This document shows, one piece after another, positions 52,218 through 61,488 of a DNA stretch of 64,000 bases (position 1 is its first letter; every line of letters begins with the position of its first letter). Under the pieces are notes generated by a model, which searched no databases, was not told the origin of the DNA, and worked only from the letters and a program-made list of their open reading frames with translations. Source of the DNA: Pseudomonas prosekii (lineage in GTDB: Bacteria > Pseudomonadota > Gammaproteobacteria > Pseudomonadales > Pseudomonadaceae); contig NZ_LT629762.1 in assembly GCF_900105155.1 (NCBI RefSeq), forward strand, positions 992,001 to 1,056,000. The letters run 5' to 3'. The position numbers and the translations under genes are program-made.

Positions 52218-53738
52218 CTAGATGAAGGGCTCGGGCAGATCCAGGTCTGCGGGCATGAGACGGGTGAACACGCAGGCACTCTGCGTGAAACCTGCCTCAG
52301 CAAACAGCCTCAGCGACGGCTGATTGCCAGGTAATACCTGCGCGCTGAGGCTTTGCAGTTGCGGCCAACGGGGGCGGACAAACGCCTCGCCGCGCGCCAG
52401 CAGCGCCCTGCCCCACCCGAGGCCAAAACGTCCTTCGAACAGATAAATCGAGACTTCGGCGCTGACGCCGCGCAGCTCATAACGCAGCACACCGACCGGG
52501 CCATCAGCGGCCTCGGCGATCAGCAACAAACGCTGCGGATTGTCCAGGCTCGCCGCGAGCCACGCCTGATGCGCCGGCCAATCGATCTCGCGGCTGTCCA
52601 GCGACCAGCGCCGCACGGCCTCGGCGTTGCGTCCCGCGAACAACAGACGAGCATCGTCGAGCGTCGCCTCGCGCAACGGCAACATTGCGCCGACCAGCGC
52701 TGCCGCCACGCGCTGTGCGCCACGGCCATCGACCAACTGTCGCGAGCGCTCGGCCATGCTTTGGCGCAAGCCCTGATTGCCGGCGACAAAACCCACCGCC
52801 AGGCGCAACTGCTCGACGCTGACCTGCTCACGCGCGCCGAGAAACACGTGCGCGCCCGAGGTGGCCATGACCTCGCCGTTGGCCTGCTGATTATTCGACA
52901 CAGCGATGCAAATCGTCGGCAAGCCCATCGCCGCGCGTTCCCAACTGGTGCCACCCCCAGCGCCGACAAACAGATCGGCTTCGGTCATCAAGCGCTGAAA
53001 GTCGCTGACAAAACTGTGCAGGCGCCAATTCGGCCGCGCGGCCGCCAGCGCTTGCATCTCGTCCCACGCCGGGTTGGCGGCGCCAGCGACAAAATCGACC
53101 TCAAGATCATGAAAATCCTGCAACGCCAGCATCGCGTGATGGGTTTGCCGCGCCGCATCGAAGCCGCCGAAGTTGACCAACACGCGTTTGGCCACGGGTT
53201 TGATCGGCAGTGCCGGACAGCAAAATTCATCGCGCAGCATAGCGAAGCGCGGGCCGAACAAGGTCTGGCAATCGTCACCGAGCAGGCCGACATAGGCCTC
53301 GGCGGTACCCGAGAGATTCTGGTTGAGCAGCAGATCGACGCGGTAAGTGCGTGTCGCCAGATCATCCACCGCCGCGATCCGTGGCGCCCAGCGCCGAGCG
53401 GCGGTTTGCCAGTGATGATCGAGGCCGTAATGGTCGACGATGACCCAGTCGAACGCTGAGTGGTTTTGCAGCAATTGGTCCAGCGCATCGATGTCGGCCT
53501 GCCACGGCAGCATCGACTCGATTGCCTGTTGCGGGTCTTCATCGGGATAACGCGCCGGCAAACAGAATGTCTCGAAACCTTCGGCGGCGAGGCTGTCGAG
53601 GCGATGACCGGGCAATTCGCGACAGGCAAACGCCACGTGTACCCCTTGCTGGCGCAGGGTTCTGGCCAAGGGCAGCAAACGCGCGATATGGCCGCTGCCA
53701 ATCGTCGGTGAGGCGTCGGAGCGGATCAGCACTCTCAT
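52218..53738 (-). CDS. pseG: PseG-type UDP-sugar hydrolase fused to a GNAT acetyltransferase
   Basis: A 506-aa two-domain enzyme. The N-terminal part (about 1-340) is PseG-like (MRVLIRSDASPTIGSGHIAR, AVDDLATRTYRVDLLLNQN, FVGAGGGTSWERAAMGLPTICI), the GT28-fold hydrolase that removes UDP in pseudaminic acid synthesis. The C-terminal part (about 345-500) is a GNAT acetyltransferase (LREATLDDARLLFAGRNAEAVRRWS, GWGRALLARGEAF, NQPSLRLFAEAGF) like PseH. The start at 53738 fits the family; ATGs at 53750 and 53762 are in frame. Other pse genes are not in this window. Confidence 0.88.
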   Translation of the reverse strand: MRVLIRSDASPTIGSGHIARLLPLARTLRQQGVHVAFACRELPGHRLDSLAAEGFETFCLPARYPDEDPQQAIESMLPWQADIDALDQLLQNHSAFDWVIVDHYGLDHHWQTAARRWAPRIAAVDDLATRTYRVDLLLNQNLSGTAEAYVGLLGDDCQTLFGPRFAMLRDEFCCPALPIKPVAKRVLVNFGGFDAARQTHHAMLALQDFHDLEVDFVAGAANPAWDEMQALAAARPNWRLHSFVSDFQRLMTEADLFVGAGGGTSWERAAMGLPTICIAVSNNQQANGEVMATSGAHVFLGAREQVSVEQLRLAVGFVAGNQGLRQSMAERSRQLVDGRGAQRVAAALVGAMLPLREATLDDARLLFAGRNAEAVRRWSLDSREIDWPAHQAWLAASLDNPQRLLLIAEAADGPVGVLRYELRGVSAEVSIYLFEGRFGLGWGRALLARGEAFVRPRWPQLQSLSAQVLPGNQPSLRLFAEAGFTQSACVFTRLMPADLDLPEPFI

Positions 53739-53758
53739 CGCCACTTTCATCGCCGCAC

Positions 53759-53887
53759 TCATCGCCAACCGCCACGCGTTTTCAACGCGCGCAAAAGCGC
53801 ATCGATGCGAGCCCGATAATAGTGTTCGGCACGATTGGCCAGAATGATTGCGACGCTGTTCAAAAGTGCTTTTCCCGGAGAAACCAC
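53759..53887 (-). CDS. possible 42-aa protein overlapping the pseG start region
   Basis: Open frame from a GTG at 53887, ending with a TGA that overlaps the ATG at 53762 (ATGA), an in-frame start codon of pseG. The frame stays open far upstream, and the last 42 residues (VSPGKALLNSVAIILANRAE, then HYYRARIDALLRALKTRGGWR) read like a helical protein segment. The real start is unclear. The 309-bp gap before the large glycosyltransferase holds this frame and a hairpin and nothing else that was recognised. Confidence 0.3.
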   Translation of the reverse strand: MVSPGKALLNSVAIILANRAEHYYRARIDALLRALKTRGGWR

Positions 53888-54000
53888 GTGACGTCTTCCA
53901 CCGGAAAAACTGCGGGTCACGGTGGCTGCCTGAACCTTTGCTACGAACAAATGCTCGTCGCAAGGGCCAGGCATTTCACCAGCAAATGCGCGTTCAGACA

Positions 54001-54025
54001 ACTTGGCGCGGTTGCCGCGCCAAGT
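54001..54025 (-). terminator. strong hairpin after the large glycosyltransferase gene
   Basis: Perfect 11-bp inverted repeat ACTTGGCGCGG/CCGCGCCAAGT with a three-base loop, 22 bases after the stop at 54048. No T run follows, so it may be a transcript-end stabiliser or partial terminator before pseG. Confidence 0.5.
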
Positions 54026-54047
54026 GACCTCTGTCAGCTCACGCCTC

Positions 54048-56972
54048 TCAGGCCAGCAGTTGCGCCCAATTGATCGGCGCGCTTTCACCCAATGTGAAGC
54101 CTTTGCCGGTCAACGCCAAATGCGCGCTGTAGGCCGGATCCTGGGCGAACGCCGTGCTCCATTTTTCGCGTAATGCCTCGAGCGCCTGCGGCGCTGACGG
54201 TTGCTCGCCTTGATGCAGAACCTGCACCAGCGGCGTCCACACCGTCACGTAGCCGGCCTGACCGGCGCGCAGGCACAGGTCAACGTCGCTGAAACCTTGC
54301 GCAAACGTTTCGTCATCAAGCCCGCCCAAGTCGTCGAACAATTCCTTGCGCACCATCAGGCACACCTTCGACACCGCAGAATAATTCTGCTCTACGGCCA
54401 GGCGTTGCAAGTACACGCTGGCGTCATGCTTTTCGCCGACGAAGGCTGAGCCGACCGCGCCATTGAACCCGAGAATCAGCCCGGCGCTGGAGATCTTGCC
54501 GTCGCGATTGACCAGTTTCGCCCCGACCACCCCGACTTCCGGACGCTGCGCATGGTTGAGCAGCGACTCGATCCAGTTCGGGTTGACCACTTCGGCGTCG
54601 GCCGCCAGCAGCACCAGGTACTCGCCCTGCGCTTTCTCACTGGCGAAATTGCTCAACGCCACGTCGCTCATCGGTTGCTCGGCGTGCAGCAGGCGCACCT
54701 TGATGTTTTGCAACGCGCCGAGCCAGTCATCGACGGCCGCCGACTGGGCCGGATTAACCGCGATCAATACTTCGTAACGCAGGTAACGGGTCTTAAGCAG
54801 CAGCCCGTCGACGCAACGTTGCAGCGCGGCCAGATCATCCCCGGCCGGGACGATAATCGACACCAGTGGCCGCTCGGCGTGACGGTAATCGATCTGGTAA
54901 GTGCCCGGCAGTTGCGAGGTGATTTTGGCCTTGTAGCCGCGATTGCCGAGGTGCCGCAGCAATGCCAGTCGCTCGTGGGCGTTTTCTTCCAGCTCCGGCG
55001 CCTGGGTAATCAGCAGCGGTTCGTCGAGGTGCGCGAGGCCGCCGAGGCCACTGTGCTCGATGATGCGCAACAACAAGTCGAACTCCAGGGCATTGCTGAA
55101 ATCGGCCTGATAACCGCCCACTTCCAGCACCGCCTCTCGACGGATCAACCAGTGCCGCGCCATCAGCGCCGGCAGGCTTTGCAACAGATCAAGGTTGAAC
55201 CCCGGACGGAACACATCAACCAGTGCGCCATCTGCTTTGCGCTGGATTTCATCGGTGGCCACAGCGTCCAGACCGCTGACATTGAGCAATTCGAGACTGG
55301 CGCGCAGCAGCCCGCCAGGTGTGAACTCGTCGCCCGCCTGCGCCAGCAACAGCCAGTCGCACGGCGATTGGCCGGCGCTCTGGTTGAGCTTGTCGACGAA
55401 ATTGCTTTGCGTCACCCGGACAAAGTGCAGGGTGTTTTGCGCAGTGGTCGCCGCTGGCGGCTCACCGGTGGTGAACACGACAATCTTGAAAGCTTTGCAG
55501 TGACCTTCGACCAGGCTGTCGAGCGTGACCTGAACTTTGTCGATGTCGTTGTCGACATCCAGCAGAAAAATCCCGAACTGCGGGCCGCCGTCATGCGCCG
55601 CCAAGTGACTGGCGATTTGCGCGGCCTGCTCGGCATCCGGCTGACGCGCGGCCAGCCAATCGAGCAAGCGACTGGAGTGCATGCGACTGAAAACCGCGTG
55701 CGGGTCTTTCGCTGACAGCGCTTCCAGACGCCCGGCCCACTCGGTCAGGTTTTGTGCCTCGTCATCCTCGCCGAGCAATTGCGTCTGTTGCGCCAGGCGC
55801 TTGACCACCGCGCGGTTGAACACGTCCAGATCGTGGGCCTGCCACAAACGGTCGGCGACACTTTGCGGCGTATCGTTGTTGCGCGCGCGCAACAGATGCT
55901 CCTGGCGAGTCCACACGCCTTCCAGTCTTTCCAGCTGCACGCGCCCGGCAGGCATTGCGTGAATCAGGAATTCGATCTCGGTCAGCAGATCGAAAAACGG
56001 CTGATTGTAGAAAGGCATTTCGACATATTGCCGTGGCCCGAAGCGCCGCACCGGCTCGGCCACTGCGTGGTTCCAGCACGACTCGAAAATCAGTTCCATG
56101 GTCAAGCCGCGATGGGCGATAAGGCTGTCGGCCATGGTCGCAAAACTGTCCAGCGCCAGCGCCTTGCGTTGTGCCGGCTCGAGGTGCTCGACACCATGCG
56201 GCAGCGAGGCGAGGAAGTCGGCGAACGCCTCACGCGCGGCCACCGACTTGGCGTCGGTATAGCTCAGCGCGCGATAGACGTCGGTGTCGTGATCGGAGAA
56301 TCCATAGTTCATTTCCCGTACCGAGTACGGGATCGGCAAAATGCGCGCCTTGGCGTTCATCAACAGGAAGTAGGCGTGGCCGATTTCCTGCCATTCGAAA
56401 CTGGTGCCTTGCGGCAATCTGGCGTACCAGTCCTTGACCACCGAGGTGCGGCACACGCCATAAAACGGCGGGATGAACTGGTGCATGAAACCCTGCAGCC
56501 GCTGCCCAGCGTCCTCAGACGGATAGTCCTCGCAGACCTTTTTGTCGCGGCGGAAGTAATTGACGCTGCCGGCCATCGCCAGATACATCAGGCTGTAGCC
56601 GATGCACAGCGCGTAATCGTGATTGGCTTCGAGGAAGCTCACCGCTTCGCCCAGCGCACCGTGCAGCAAGAAATCATCGTCGGCGGCGAACACCATGTAC
56701 GGGGTGGTCAATCGCTCGACGCCGAAGGTCAATTTGGACTGCAGGCCCCAATAGGCGATCTGCGGCAAATGGTGATAATCGACCGCCGAAAAGTCGCCGT
56801 CGGGACGTTCACTCGACGAATCCAGCACCATCACTTTGCAAGGCAGATTACGGTAGTACTGCAACGCCCGGCGCAGGAAAACCGGGCGGTTGTGGGTGAT
56901 CAACACCACCGTCAACAATTCACTCAGGGGCAGCGTCGGCTCGAAGGTTTGGGGAAGCGTACTTACAGTCAT
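54048..56972 (-). CDS. 974-aa multidomain glycosyltransferase
   Basis: A very large protein with three glycosyltransferase-like parts. Residues about 16-270 resemble the TIGR00180-type GT (LTVVLITHNRPVFLRRALQYYR; VFAADDDFLLHG with a DDD metal-site motif). About 450-690 is a second GT-A-like region (GIFLLDVDNDIDKVQVTLDSLVEGHCKAF). About 705-974 is a GT2 domain (PLVSIIVPAGDDLAALQRCVDGL; LVLLAADAEVVNPNWIESLLNHA; FSDVDLCLRAG). It probably transfers sugars of the flagellin glycan or O-antigen-like chain. The C-terminal GT2 domain is paralogous to that of the glycosyltransferase at 61789. Confidence 0.85.
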   Translation of the reverse strand: MTVSTLPQTFEPTLPLSELLTVVLITHNRPVFLRRALQYYRNLPCKVMVLDSSSERPDGDFSAVDYHHLPQIAYWGLQSKLTFGVERLTTPYMVFAADDDFLLHGALGEAVSFLEANHDYALCIGYSLMYLAMAGSVNYFRRDKKVCEDYPSEDAGQRLQGFMHQFIPPFYGVCRTSVVKDWYARLPQGTSFEWQEIGHAYFLLMNAKARILPIPYSVREMNYGFSDHDTDVYRALSYTDAKSVAAREAFADFLASLPHGVEHLEPAQRKALALDSFATMADSLIAHRGLTMELIFESCWNHAVAEPVRRFGPRQYVEMPFYNQPFFDLLTEIEFLIHAMPAGRVQLERLEGVWTRQEHLLRARNNDTPQSVADRLWQAHDLDVFNRAVVKRLAQQTQLLGEDDEAQNLTEWAGRLEALSAKDPHAVFSRMHSSRLLDWLAARQPDAEQAAQIASHLAAHDGGPQFGIFLLDVDNDIDKVQVTLDSLVEGHCKAFKIVVFTTGEPPAATTAQNTLHFVRVTQSNFVDKLNQSAGQSPCDWLLLAQAGDEFTPGGLLRASLELLNVSGLDAVATDEIQRKADGALVDVFRPGFNLDLLQSLPALMARHWLIRREAVLEVGGYQADFSNALEFDLLLRIIEHSGLGGLAHLDEPLLITQAPELEENAHERLALLRHLGNRGYKAKITSQLPGTYQIDYRHAERPLVSIIVPAGDDLAALQRCVDGLLLKTRYLRYEVLIAVNPAQSAAVDDWLGALQNIKVRLLHAEQPMSDVALSNFASEKAQGEYLVLLAADAEVVNPNWIESLLNHAQRPEVGVVGAKLVNRDGKISSAGLILGFNGAVGSAFVGEKHDASVYLQRLAVEQNYSAVSKVCLMVRKELFDDLGGLDDETFAQGFSDVDLCLRAGQAGYVTVWTPLVQVLHQGEQPSAPQALEALREKWSTAFAQDPAYSAHLALTGKGFTLGESAPINWAQLLA

Positions 56973-56988
56973 TTCGAGGTCTCAATAG

Positions 56989-58059
56989 TCACTGGAATGA
57001 AGCGCTGTCGACGGCGTGATAGACGTAGCGTCCACCGGTCATGCGCTTGATTTCTTCGAGGTAGTTGGAGTTCATCACAAACAGATGGGCGCCTTCGGGC
57101 AGGCCGTCGATCGCCTCTTGCGGCGACGACACGCGCACCCCGCTCAGCGGCAGATAACGGCCTTGCTTGGACGGGTTGATGTCGACCACGTGCTCGACCG
57201 AGACCCCGGCACGTTGCAGCGCCAGCGAATAAATCACGCCTTTGGACGAGGCGCCCCAGATGCCGGCGCCGTGGCTGCCGCTGGCCTGAATGATCTGCAC
57301 GGCTTTATCGATGCTGGCGGTAAAGTTGTCCGCCAGGCTGAGCAGTTGCGGCGGTTGCAGCGGTGTGCGGCGCAACGTCGACAGGTCCGCGACGATGTAC
57401 AGGTACTGACCGCCAAACAGATGCCCGGCTTCATGCACGGTATCGAACAACCCGCGCAGGTCGGCGAGGCGGAAGTAATTCACGTGTTCGTAGAACACGT
57501 CGAACCAGGCGTTGTGCTCGACGATCCAGTCGAAGCACGGCACCTCGATGTAGATCTGCCCACCGCGATTGGCGGCGGCGATATCGGCGAGAAAACTCAC
57601 CGGGTCGCTGATGTGTTCCAGCACGTGGCGCAACACAATCGCGTCAGCATTGAGGCCCAATTCCTGAGTGAATGGCGCCTTGATCACTTCGCTGTTATCG
57701 CCCTCATAGGAAGGGTCGATGCCGGTAATCGCGTAGCCGAGCCCGCGCAGCATTTCGAGGAAATAGCCTTTGCCGCAGCCGACTTCGATCAGGCTTTGCC
57801 CCTTGAAATGCCGGGCAAGAATCGCCTCGACGTCATTCAAGTGCTGCTGGAATTGCACCGAATGCGCCTGTTCGTTCTGATAGTCGGCGTCATAGCTGAG
57901 CTTGCTGGCGTCGAACGCCTGATTGAAGATCAGCCCGCTGTCACTGTCCTGCACCAACACGATGTCGGCGCTGCCCGAGGCGCGCGCCTGTTCGGCGCTG
58001 GCAAACGTGCGGTTCTGCAAGACCGGCAGGCCGCTGACACGATAGAGCTCATGCTGCAT
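56989..58059 (-). CDS. SAM-dependent sugar C-methyltransferase
   Basis: A 356-aa protein with the layout of sugar C-methyltransferases (TylCIII/NovU type). The SAM-binding domain is at about 85-200 (SLIEVGCGKGYFLEML, GIDPSYEG, IVLRHVLEHISDP). Catalytic-region EVPCFDWIVEHNAWFDVFYEHVNYF follows. The C-terminal Methyltransf_14-like domain starts around 265 (AGIWGASSKGVIYSLALQRAGV, VVDINPSKQGRYLPLSGV). The usual N-terminal zinc-binding cysteines are missing. Predicted to add a methyl branch to a nucleotide-linked 4-keto sugar made by the neighbours. It overlaps the SDR gene by 11 bases. Confidence 0.85.
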   Translation of the reverse strand: MQHELYRVSGLPVLQNRTFASAEQARASGSADIVLVQDSDSGLIFNQAFDASKLSYDADYQNEQAHSVQFQQHLNDVEAILARHFKGQSLIEVGCGKGYFLEMLRGLGYAITGIDPSYEGDNSEVIKAPFTQELGLNADAIVLRHVLEHISDPVSFLADIAAANRGGQIYIEVPCFDWIVEHNAWFDVFYEHVNYFRLADLRGLFDTVHEAGHLFGGQYLYIVADLSTLRRTPLQPPQLLSLADNFTASIDKAVQIIQASGSHGAGIWGASSKGVIYSLALQRAGVSVEHVVDINPSKQGRYLPLSGVRVSSPQEAIDGLPEGAHLFVMNSNYLEEIKRMTGGRYVYHAVDSASFQ

Positions 58060-58921
58060 GTTGTTCTCCTGCCAATTGCGAAATCCGCTCGGCCACGCCC
58101 CAGAACGCCATCGGTTCGTGGGCGGAATAACCGTAGTGCCCGAGGTTGAGGGCGATATTTGCTTGACGTTCGGCCACGCGCTGCTCGACCAAAGCCCTGA
58201 CGGACACCGGTTGACCGCTGCAGCAATTGATCACGCCGGCAACATCGCGACGAGCCACCAGCGCCGCGAGCATGGCGGCGGCCTGGCGGATTTCCAGGTA
58301 GTCGCGCAACTGGTCGCCCGCCGACATATTGAACTGCGCCTCACCGGCATCAATCGCGCGGTCGAGGCTGGCCAACAAACTGTTGGGGTTCTGCCCTTCG
58401 CCATGCAGATAAAACAACCGCGCCCACTGCAACGTGAACGGCTGCTGGCGCTGCAACGCCTCAAGAAATTGGCGCAAGGTGTGTTTGGCCAAGCCATAAG
58501 GCGTGTTCGGTTGCGGCGCAATGGCTTCGCTGAGCGGACCACTTTGCAGCCCATATTCGAAGCAGGTGCCAGTGACCAGAACCTGGCTGACGCCGGCCTC
58601 GATCACCCGCTTGAGGAATGCGTAATCGAGCGGCAAGTTGCGCTCGAAATGGAACAGCGCCTGATAATTCGGCAGACCGCTCCAGGCCAGGTGCGCGATC
58701 ACGTCAATGCCCTCGGCCAGGGCTGCGACGTCGAGGTTCGGGTCCTGAATATCGGCGGCGACGAATTCCACCTCGTCGAACCACGGCAAGGCTCGCGCCG
58801 CATCGAGGTCGCGCGACACCGCGCGGACCTTGAAACCTTTGCCGAGCAAAGCGCTGACCAGGTGCCGGCCGACAAAACCACTGGCGCCAGTGACCAGCAC
58901 GTTCAATGCGCGAGCCGTCAC
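58049..58921 (-). CDS. NAD(P)-dependent sugar epimerase/reductase (SDR)
   Basis: A 290-aa extended short-chain dehydrogenase with the Rossmann motif VLVTGASGFVGRHL and catalytic YGLAKHTL (YxxxK), plus VTGTCFEYG. It probably reduces the 4-keto group (or epimerises) of the C-methylated CDP-6-deoxysugar. The start is a GTG at 58921 that overlaps the epimerase stop (GTGA). The 3-prime end overlaps the methyltransferase gene, showing a coupled operon. Confidence 0.85.
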   Translation of the reverse strand: MTARALNVLVTGASGFVGRHLVSALLGKGFKVRAVSRDLDAARALPWFDEVEFVAADIQDPNLDVAALAEGIDVIAHLAWSGLPNYQALFHFERNLPLDYAFLKRVIEAGVSQVLVTGTCFEYGLQSGPLSEAIAPQPNTPYGLAKHTLRQFLEALQRQQPFTLQWARLFYLHGEGQNPNSLLASLDRAIDAGEAQFNMSAGDQLRDYLEIRQAAAMLAALVARRDVAGVINCCSGQPVSVRALVEQRVAERQANIALNLGHYGYSAHEPMAFWGVAERISQLAGEQHAA

Positions 58922-59478
58922 AGCTCGACCCCGCGGAACGTGTCGTCGAGCAGCGGATGGCTGGCATCCTTGGCCGACAAGTTCTTGACGGGCAACGGCC
59001 AAGGGATCGCCAACGCCGGATCGTTCACCGACAACCCTGCTTCATGCGCCGGCGCGTAATCGGCGTCGGTCAGGTACAGCACTTCGGAATCGTCGGTCAG
59101 CGATTGAAACCCGTGGGCAAAACCCGCCGGGATCAGCAGGCTGCGGCCATCGTCGGCGCGCAATTCTTCGGCGTGCCATTGCAGATAGGTTGGCGACTGC
59201 GGGCGCAGGTCCACCACCACATCCCACACCGCGCCGCGCACGCAGGTAATCAACTTGGACTCGGCAAAACCGGCGTGTTGATAATGCAATCCGCGCACGC
59301 TGCCCTGCTCGGCGGTCCGCGAATGGTTGATCTGGCGAATCGCGAACGGCCGGCCCTGCGCGGTCAGACTGGTCTGGCAAAACAATCGCGCAAAACGTCC
59401 GCGATCATCGCAGAAGACTTTTTGCTGGATCAGAAACAACCCTTCCAGTTTCAACGCATGGAGTGTCAGCTCGCTCAT
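58918..59478 (-). CDS. RmlC-like sugar 3,5-epimerase
   Basis: A 186-aa cupin of the dTDP-4-dehydrorhamnose 3,5-epimerase family. Key residues are the catalytic His in SVRGLHYQ, the Asp in VVVDLRPQSPTY, IPAGFAHGFQSL, and the Tyr-containing VLYLTDADYAP. Next to rfbF and rfbG it most likely acts on CDP-4-keto-6-deoxyglucose (3- and/or 5-epimerisation) rather than on dTDP sugars. It overlaps rfbG by four bases. Confidence 0.88.
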   Translation of the reverse strand: MSELTLHALKLEGLFLIQQKVFCDDRGRFARLFCQTSLTAQGRPFAIRQINHSRTAEQGSVRGLHYQHAGFAESKLITCVRGAVWDVVVDLRPQSPTYLQWHAEELRADDGRSLLIPAGFAHGFQSLTDDSEVLYLTDADYAPAHEAGLSVNDPALAIPWPLPVKNLSAKDASHPLLDDTFRGVEL

Positions 59479-60557
59479 GACCGATCCTTGTAGAGATTCA
59501 ATTGGTTCAGGGTGACTTCGCGCATGTCTTCGCCGTTCTGCCACGCCAGGTGCCAGTCGAGCGTCTGCGCCAGGCATTGCTGCAACGACCAGCGCGGTTG
59601 CCAGCCCAGCAGTTGTTTGGCGCGGCTGCTGTCCAGACGCAACAGGCCGGCTTCGTGCAATTCACTCGGCTCGATGCGCAAACCGCGTGCTTGCGGCCAG
59701 CGGTTGGCGAGCAGTTCGACCACTTCGCCAACGCTGCACATATCCGCTTCGCTCGGGCCGAAGTTCCACGCGCCGGCGTATTGCGGGCCTTGTTCGTAGA
59801 GGCCGGCCGCGAGTTGCAGGTAACCGGCCAATGGCTCCAGCGCGTGTTGCCACGGGCGCACCGCTTGCGGATAGCGCAGGGTTACCGGTTCGTCTGCCGA
59901 CCATGCCTTGAGCACGTCCGGGATCAACCGCTCCGGGGCGAAATCGCCGCCGCCGAGGACATTGCCGGCACGGGCGGTGGCCAGCGCCAGACCGTGTTCT
60001 TCATAGCGATCAGCGGCGAAAAACGAGGCGGCATATGACTGCGCGAGCAATTCGCAGCAAGCCTTGCTGCTGCTGTAAGGGTCGTGACCGCCGAGCGCTT
60101 CGTCCTCGCGATACGGCCACAGCCATTCCTTGTTGGCGTAGACCTTGTCGGTGGTCACTAGCACGCAAGCGCGCACGCAACCGACCTGGCGGATCGCTTC
60201 GAGCAGGTTGAGCGTGCCCATGACGTTGCTGGAATAAGTGCCCAACGGGTCGCGATAGCCTTCGCGCACCAGCGGTTGCGCCGCCAGGTGCAGGACGATT
60301 TCCGGTTCGGTGTCGGCGATCAGTTCCAGCAAGGCGCCGAGGTCGCGCAGGTCGCCGCGCTGATCGTTGATGCCCTCGTGGACTCGTGCCAGTTCAAACA
60401 GGCTCGGTTCGGTCGACGGATCGAGGGCAAAACCGCTGACTTCGGCACCCAGGCTTTGCAGCCACAGGGTCAGCCAACTGCCCTTGAAACCGGTGTGCCC
60501 GGTGACCAGAACCCGTTTGCCGCGCCAGAATGCCGGGCTCAATCCCATTGCTTCCAT
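59475..60557 (-). CDS. rfbG: CDP-glucose 4,6-dehydratase RfbG
   Basis: Converts CDP-glucose to CDP-4-keto-6-deoxyglucose. The 360-aa SDR protein has [19 protein letters not shown] (NAD site), the RfbG signature [25 protein letters not shown] and catalytic [13 protein letters not shown]. The start at 60557 has GGGGAGG close upstream; an ATG at 60548 is also possible. Its start overlaps the rfbF end. With rfbF it makes the precursor for the branched or modified 6-deoxysugar. Confidence 0.93.
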   Translation of the reverse strand: MEAMGLSPAFWRGKRVLVTGHTGFKGSWLTLWLQSLGAEVSGFALDPSTEPSLFELARVHEGINDQRGDLRDLGALLELIADTEPEIVLHLAAQPLVREGYRDPLGTYSSNVMGTLNLLEAIRQVGCVRACVLVTTDKVYANKEWLWPYREDEALGGHDPYSSSKACCELLAQSYAASFFAADRYEEHGLALATARAGNVLGGGDFAPERLIPDVLKAWSADEPVTLRYPQAVRPWQHALEPLAGYLQLAAGLYEQGPQYAGAWNFGPSEADMCSVGEVVELLANRWPQARGLRIEPSELHEAGLLRLDSSRAKQLLGWQPRWSLQQCLAQTLDWHLAWQNGEDMREVTLNQLNLYKDRS

Positions 60558-61312
60558 GGGGCCTCCCCGCTCTGCCACAGCGCTTCGAGATGGTTTTTGT
60601 CGCGCAGGGTGTCCATCGGATGCCAGAAACCGTCGTGCTGGAAGGCTTGCAATTGCTGGTCTTGGGCCAGCGCGGCGAGCGGCTCGGCTTCCCACGACGT
60701 GTGATCGTCGGCAATGAACGGCAAGACTTTGGGCGACAACACGAAGAAACCGCCATTGATCCAGCCGCCGTCACCGCGAGGTTTTTCGGTGAAGCCCATT
60801 ACCGAATCGCCGTCGCGCTCCAGCGCACCGTAACGTCCGGGTGGCTGAACGGCCGTGACGGTGGCGAGTTTGCCGTGGGCCAAATGGAAATCCACCAGCG
60901 CGCCGATGTTGATGTCCGAGACGCCATCGCCGTAGGTGAAGCAGAACGCTTGCTCGTCTTCGAGATAGCGCGAGGCACGGCGCAAACGGCCGCCGGTCAT
61001 GGTCTCTTCGCCAGTGTCGATCAGCGTCACGCGCCATGGCTCGCTGTAGTTCTGGTGCACGTCCATGCGGTTGTTGCGCATGTCGAAGGTGACGTCGGAG
61101 GTGTGCAGGAAGTAGTTGGCGAAGAAGTCCTTGATCGCGTAGCCCTTGTAGCCGAGGCAAATCACGAAATCGTGGATTCCGTGCGCGGAGTACTGCTTCA
61201 TGATGTGCCAGAGAATTGGCTTGCCGCCGATCTCGATCATCGGCTTGGGCTTGAGGTGCGACTCTTCACTGATGCGCGTGCCGAGACCACCCGCCAAAAT
61301 AACTGCCTTCAT
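60539..61312 (-). CDS. rfbF: glucose-1-phosphate cytidylyltransferase RfbF
   Basis: Makes CDP-glucose from glucose-1-phosphate and CTP, the first step of the CDP-sugar pathway. The 257-aa nucleotidyltransferase has the signature [34 protein letters not shown], plus [11 protein letters not shown] and [11 protein letters not shown]. The start at 61312 has AGGGGAAG upstream. It is the first gene of the CDP-sugar operon. No clear promoter was found in the 176 bases between it and the repeats. Confidence 0.95.
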   Translation of the reverse strand: MKAVILAGGLGTRISEESHLKPKPMIEIGGKPILWHIMKQYSAHGIHDFVICLGYKGYAIKDFFANYFLHTSDVTFDMRNNRMDVHQNYSEPWRVTLIDTGEETMTGGRLRRASRYLEDEQAFCFTYGDGVSDINIGALVDFHLAHGKLATVTAVQPPGRYGALERDGDSVMGFTEKPRGDGGWINGGFFVLSPKVLPFIADDHTSWEAEPLAALAQDQQLQAFQHDGFWHPMDTLRDKNHLEALWQSGEAPWKQWD

Positions 61313-61488
61313 CCGCTTCCCCTCTTGCTCGTCACAGGGCCCGGGCACGCTATTTCAAGCATGTGCGGGCCATCTGGATAAAACGCTGAACGCCGCGCAC
61401 GGCACCGCTGACAACGCCGTCAGTGCTCGTTTTATGGCGATATAAAGGGGGGCTTGCAGGAAACGCGCCAGCTCACGACCAGGAAAAC

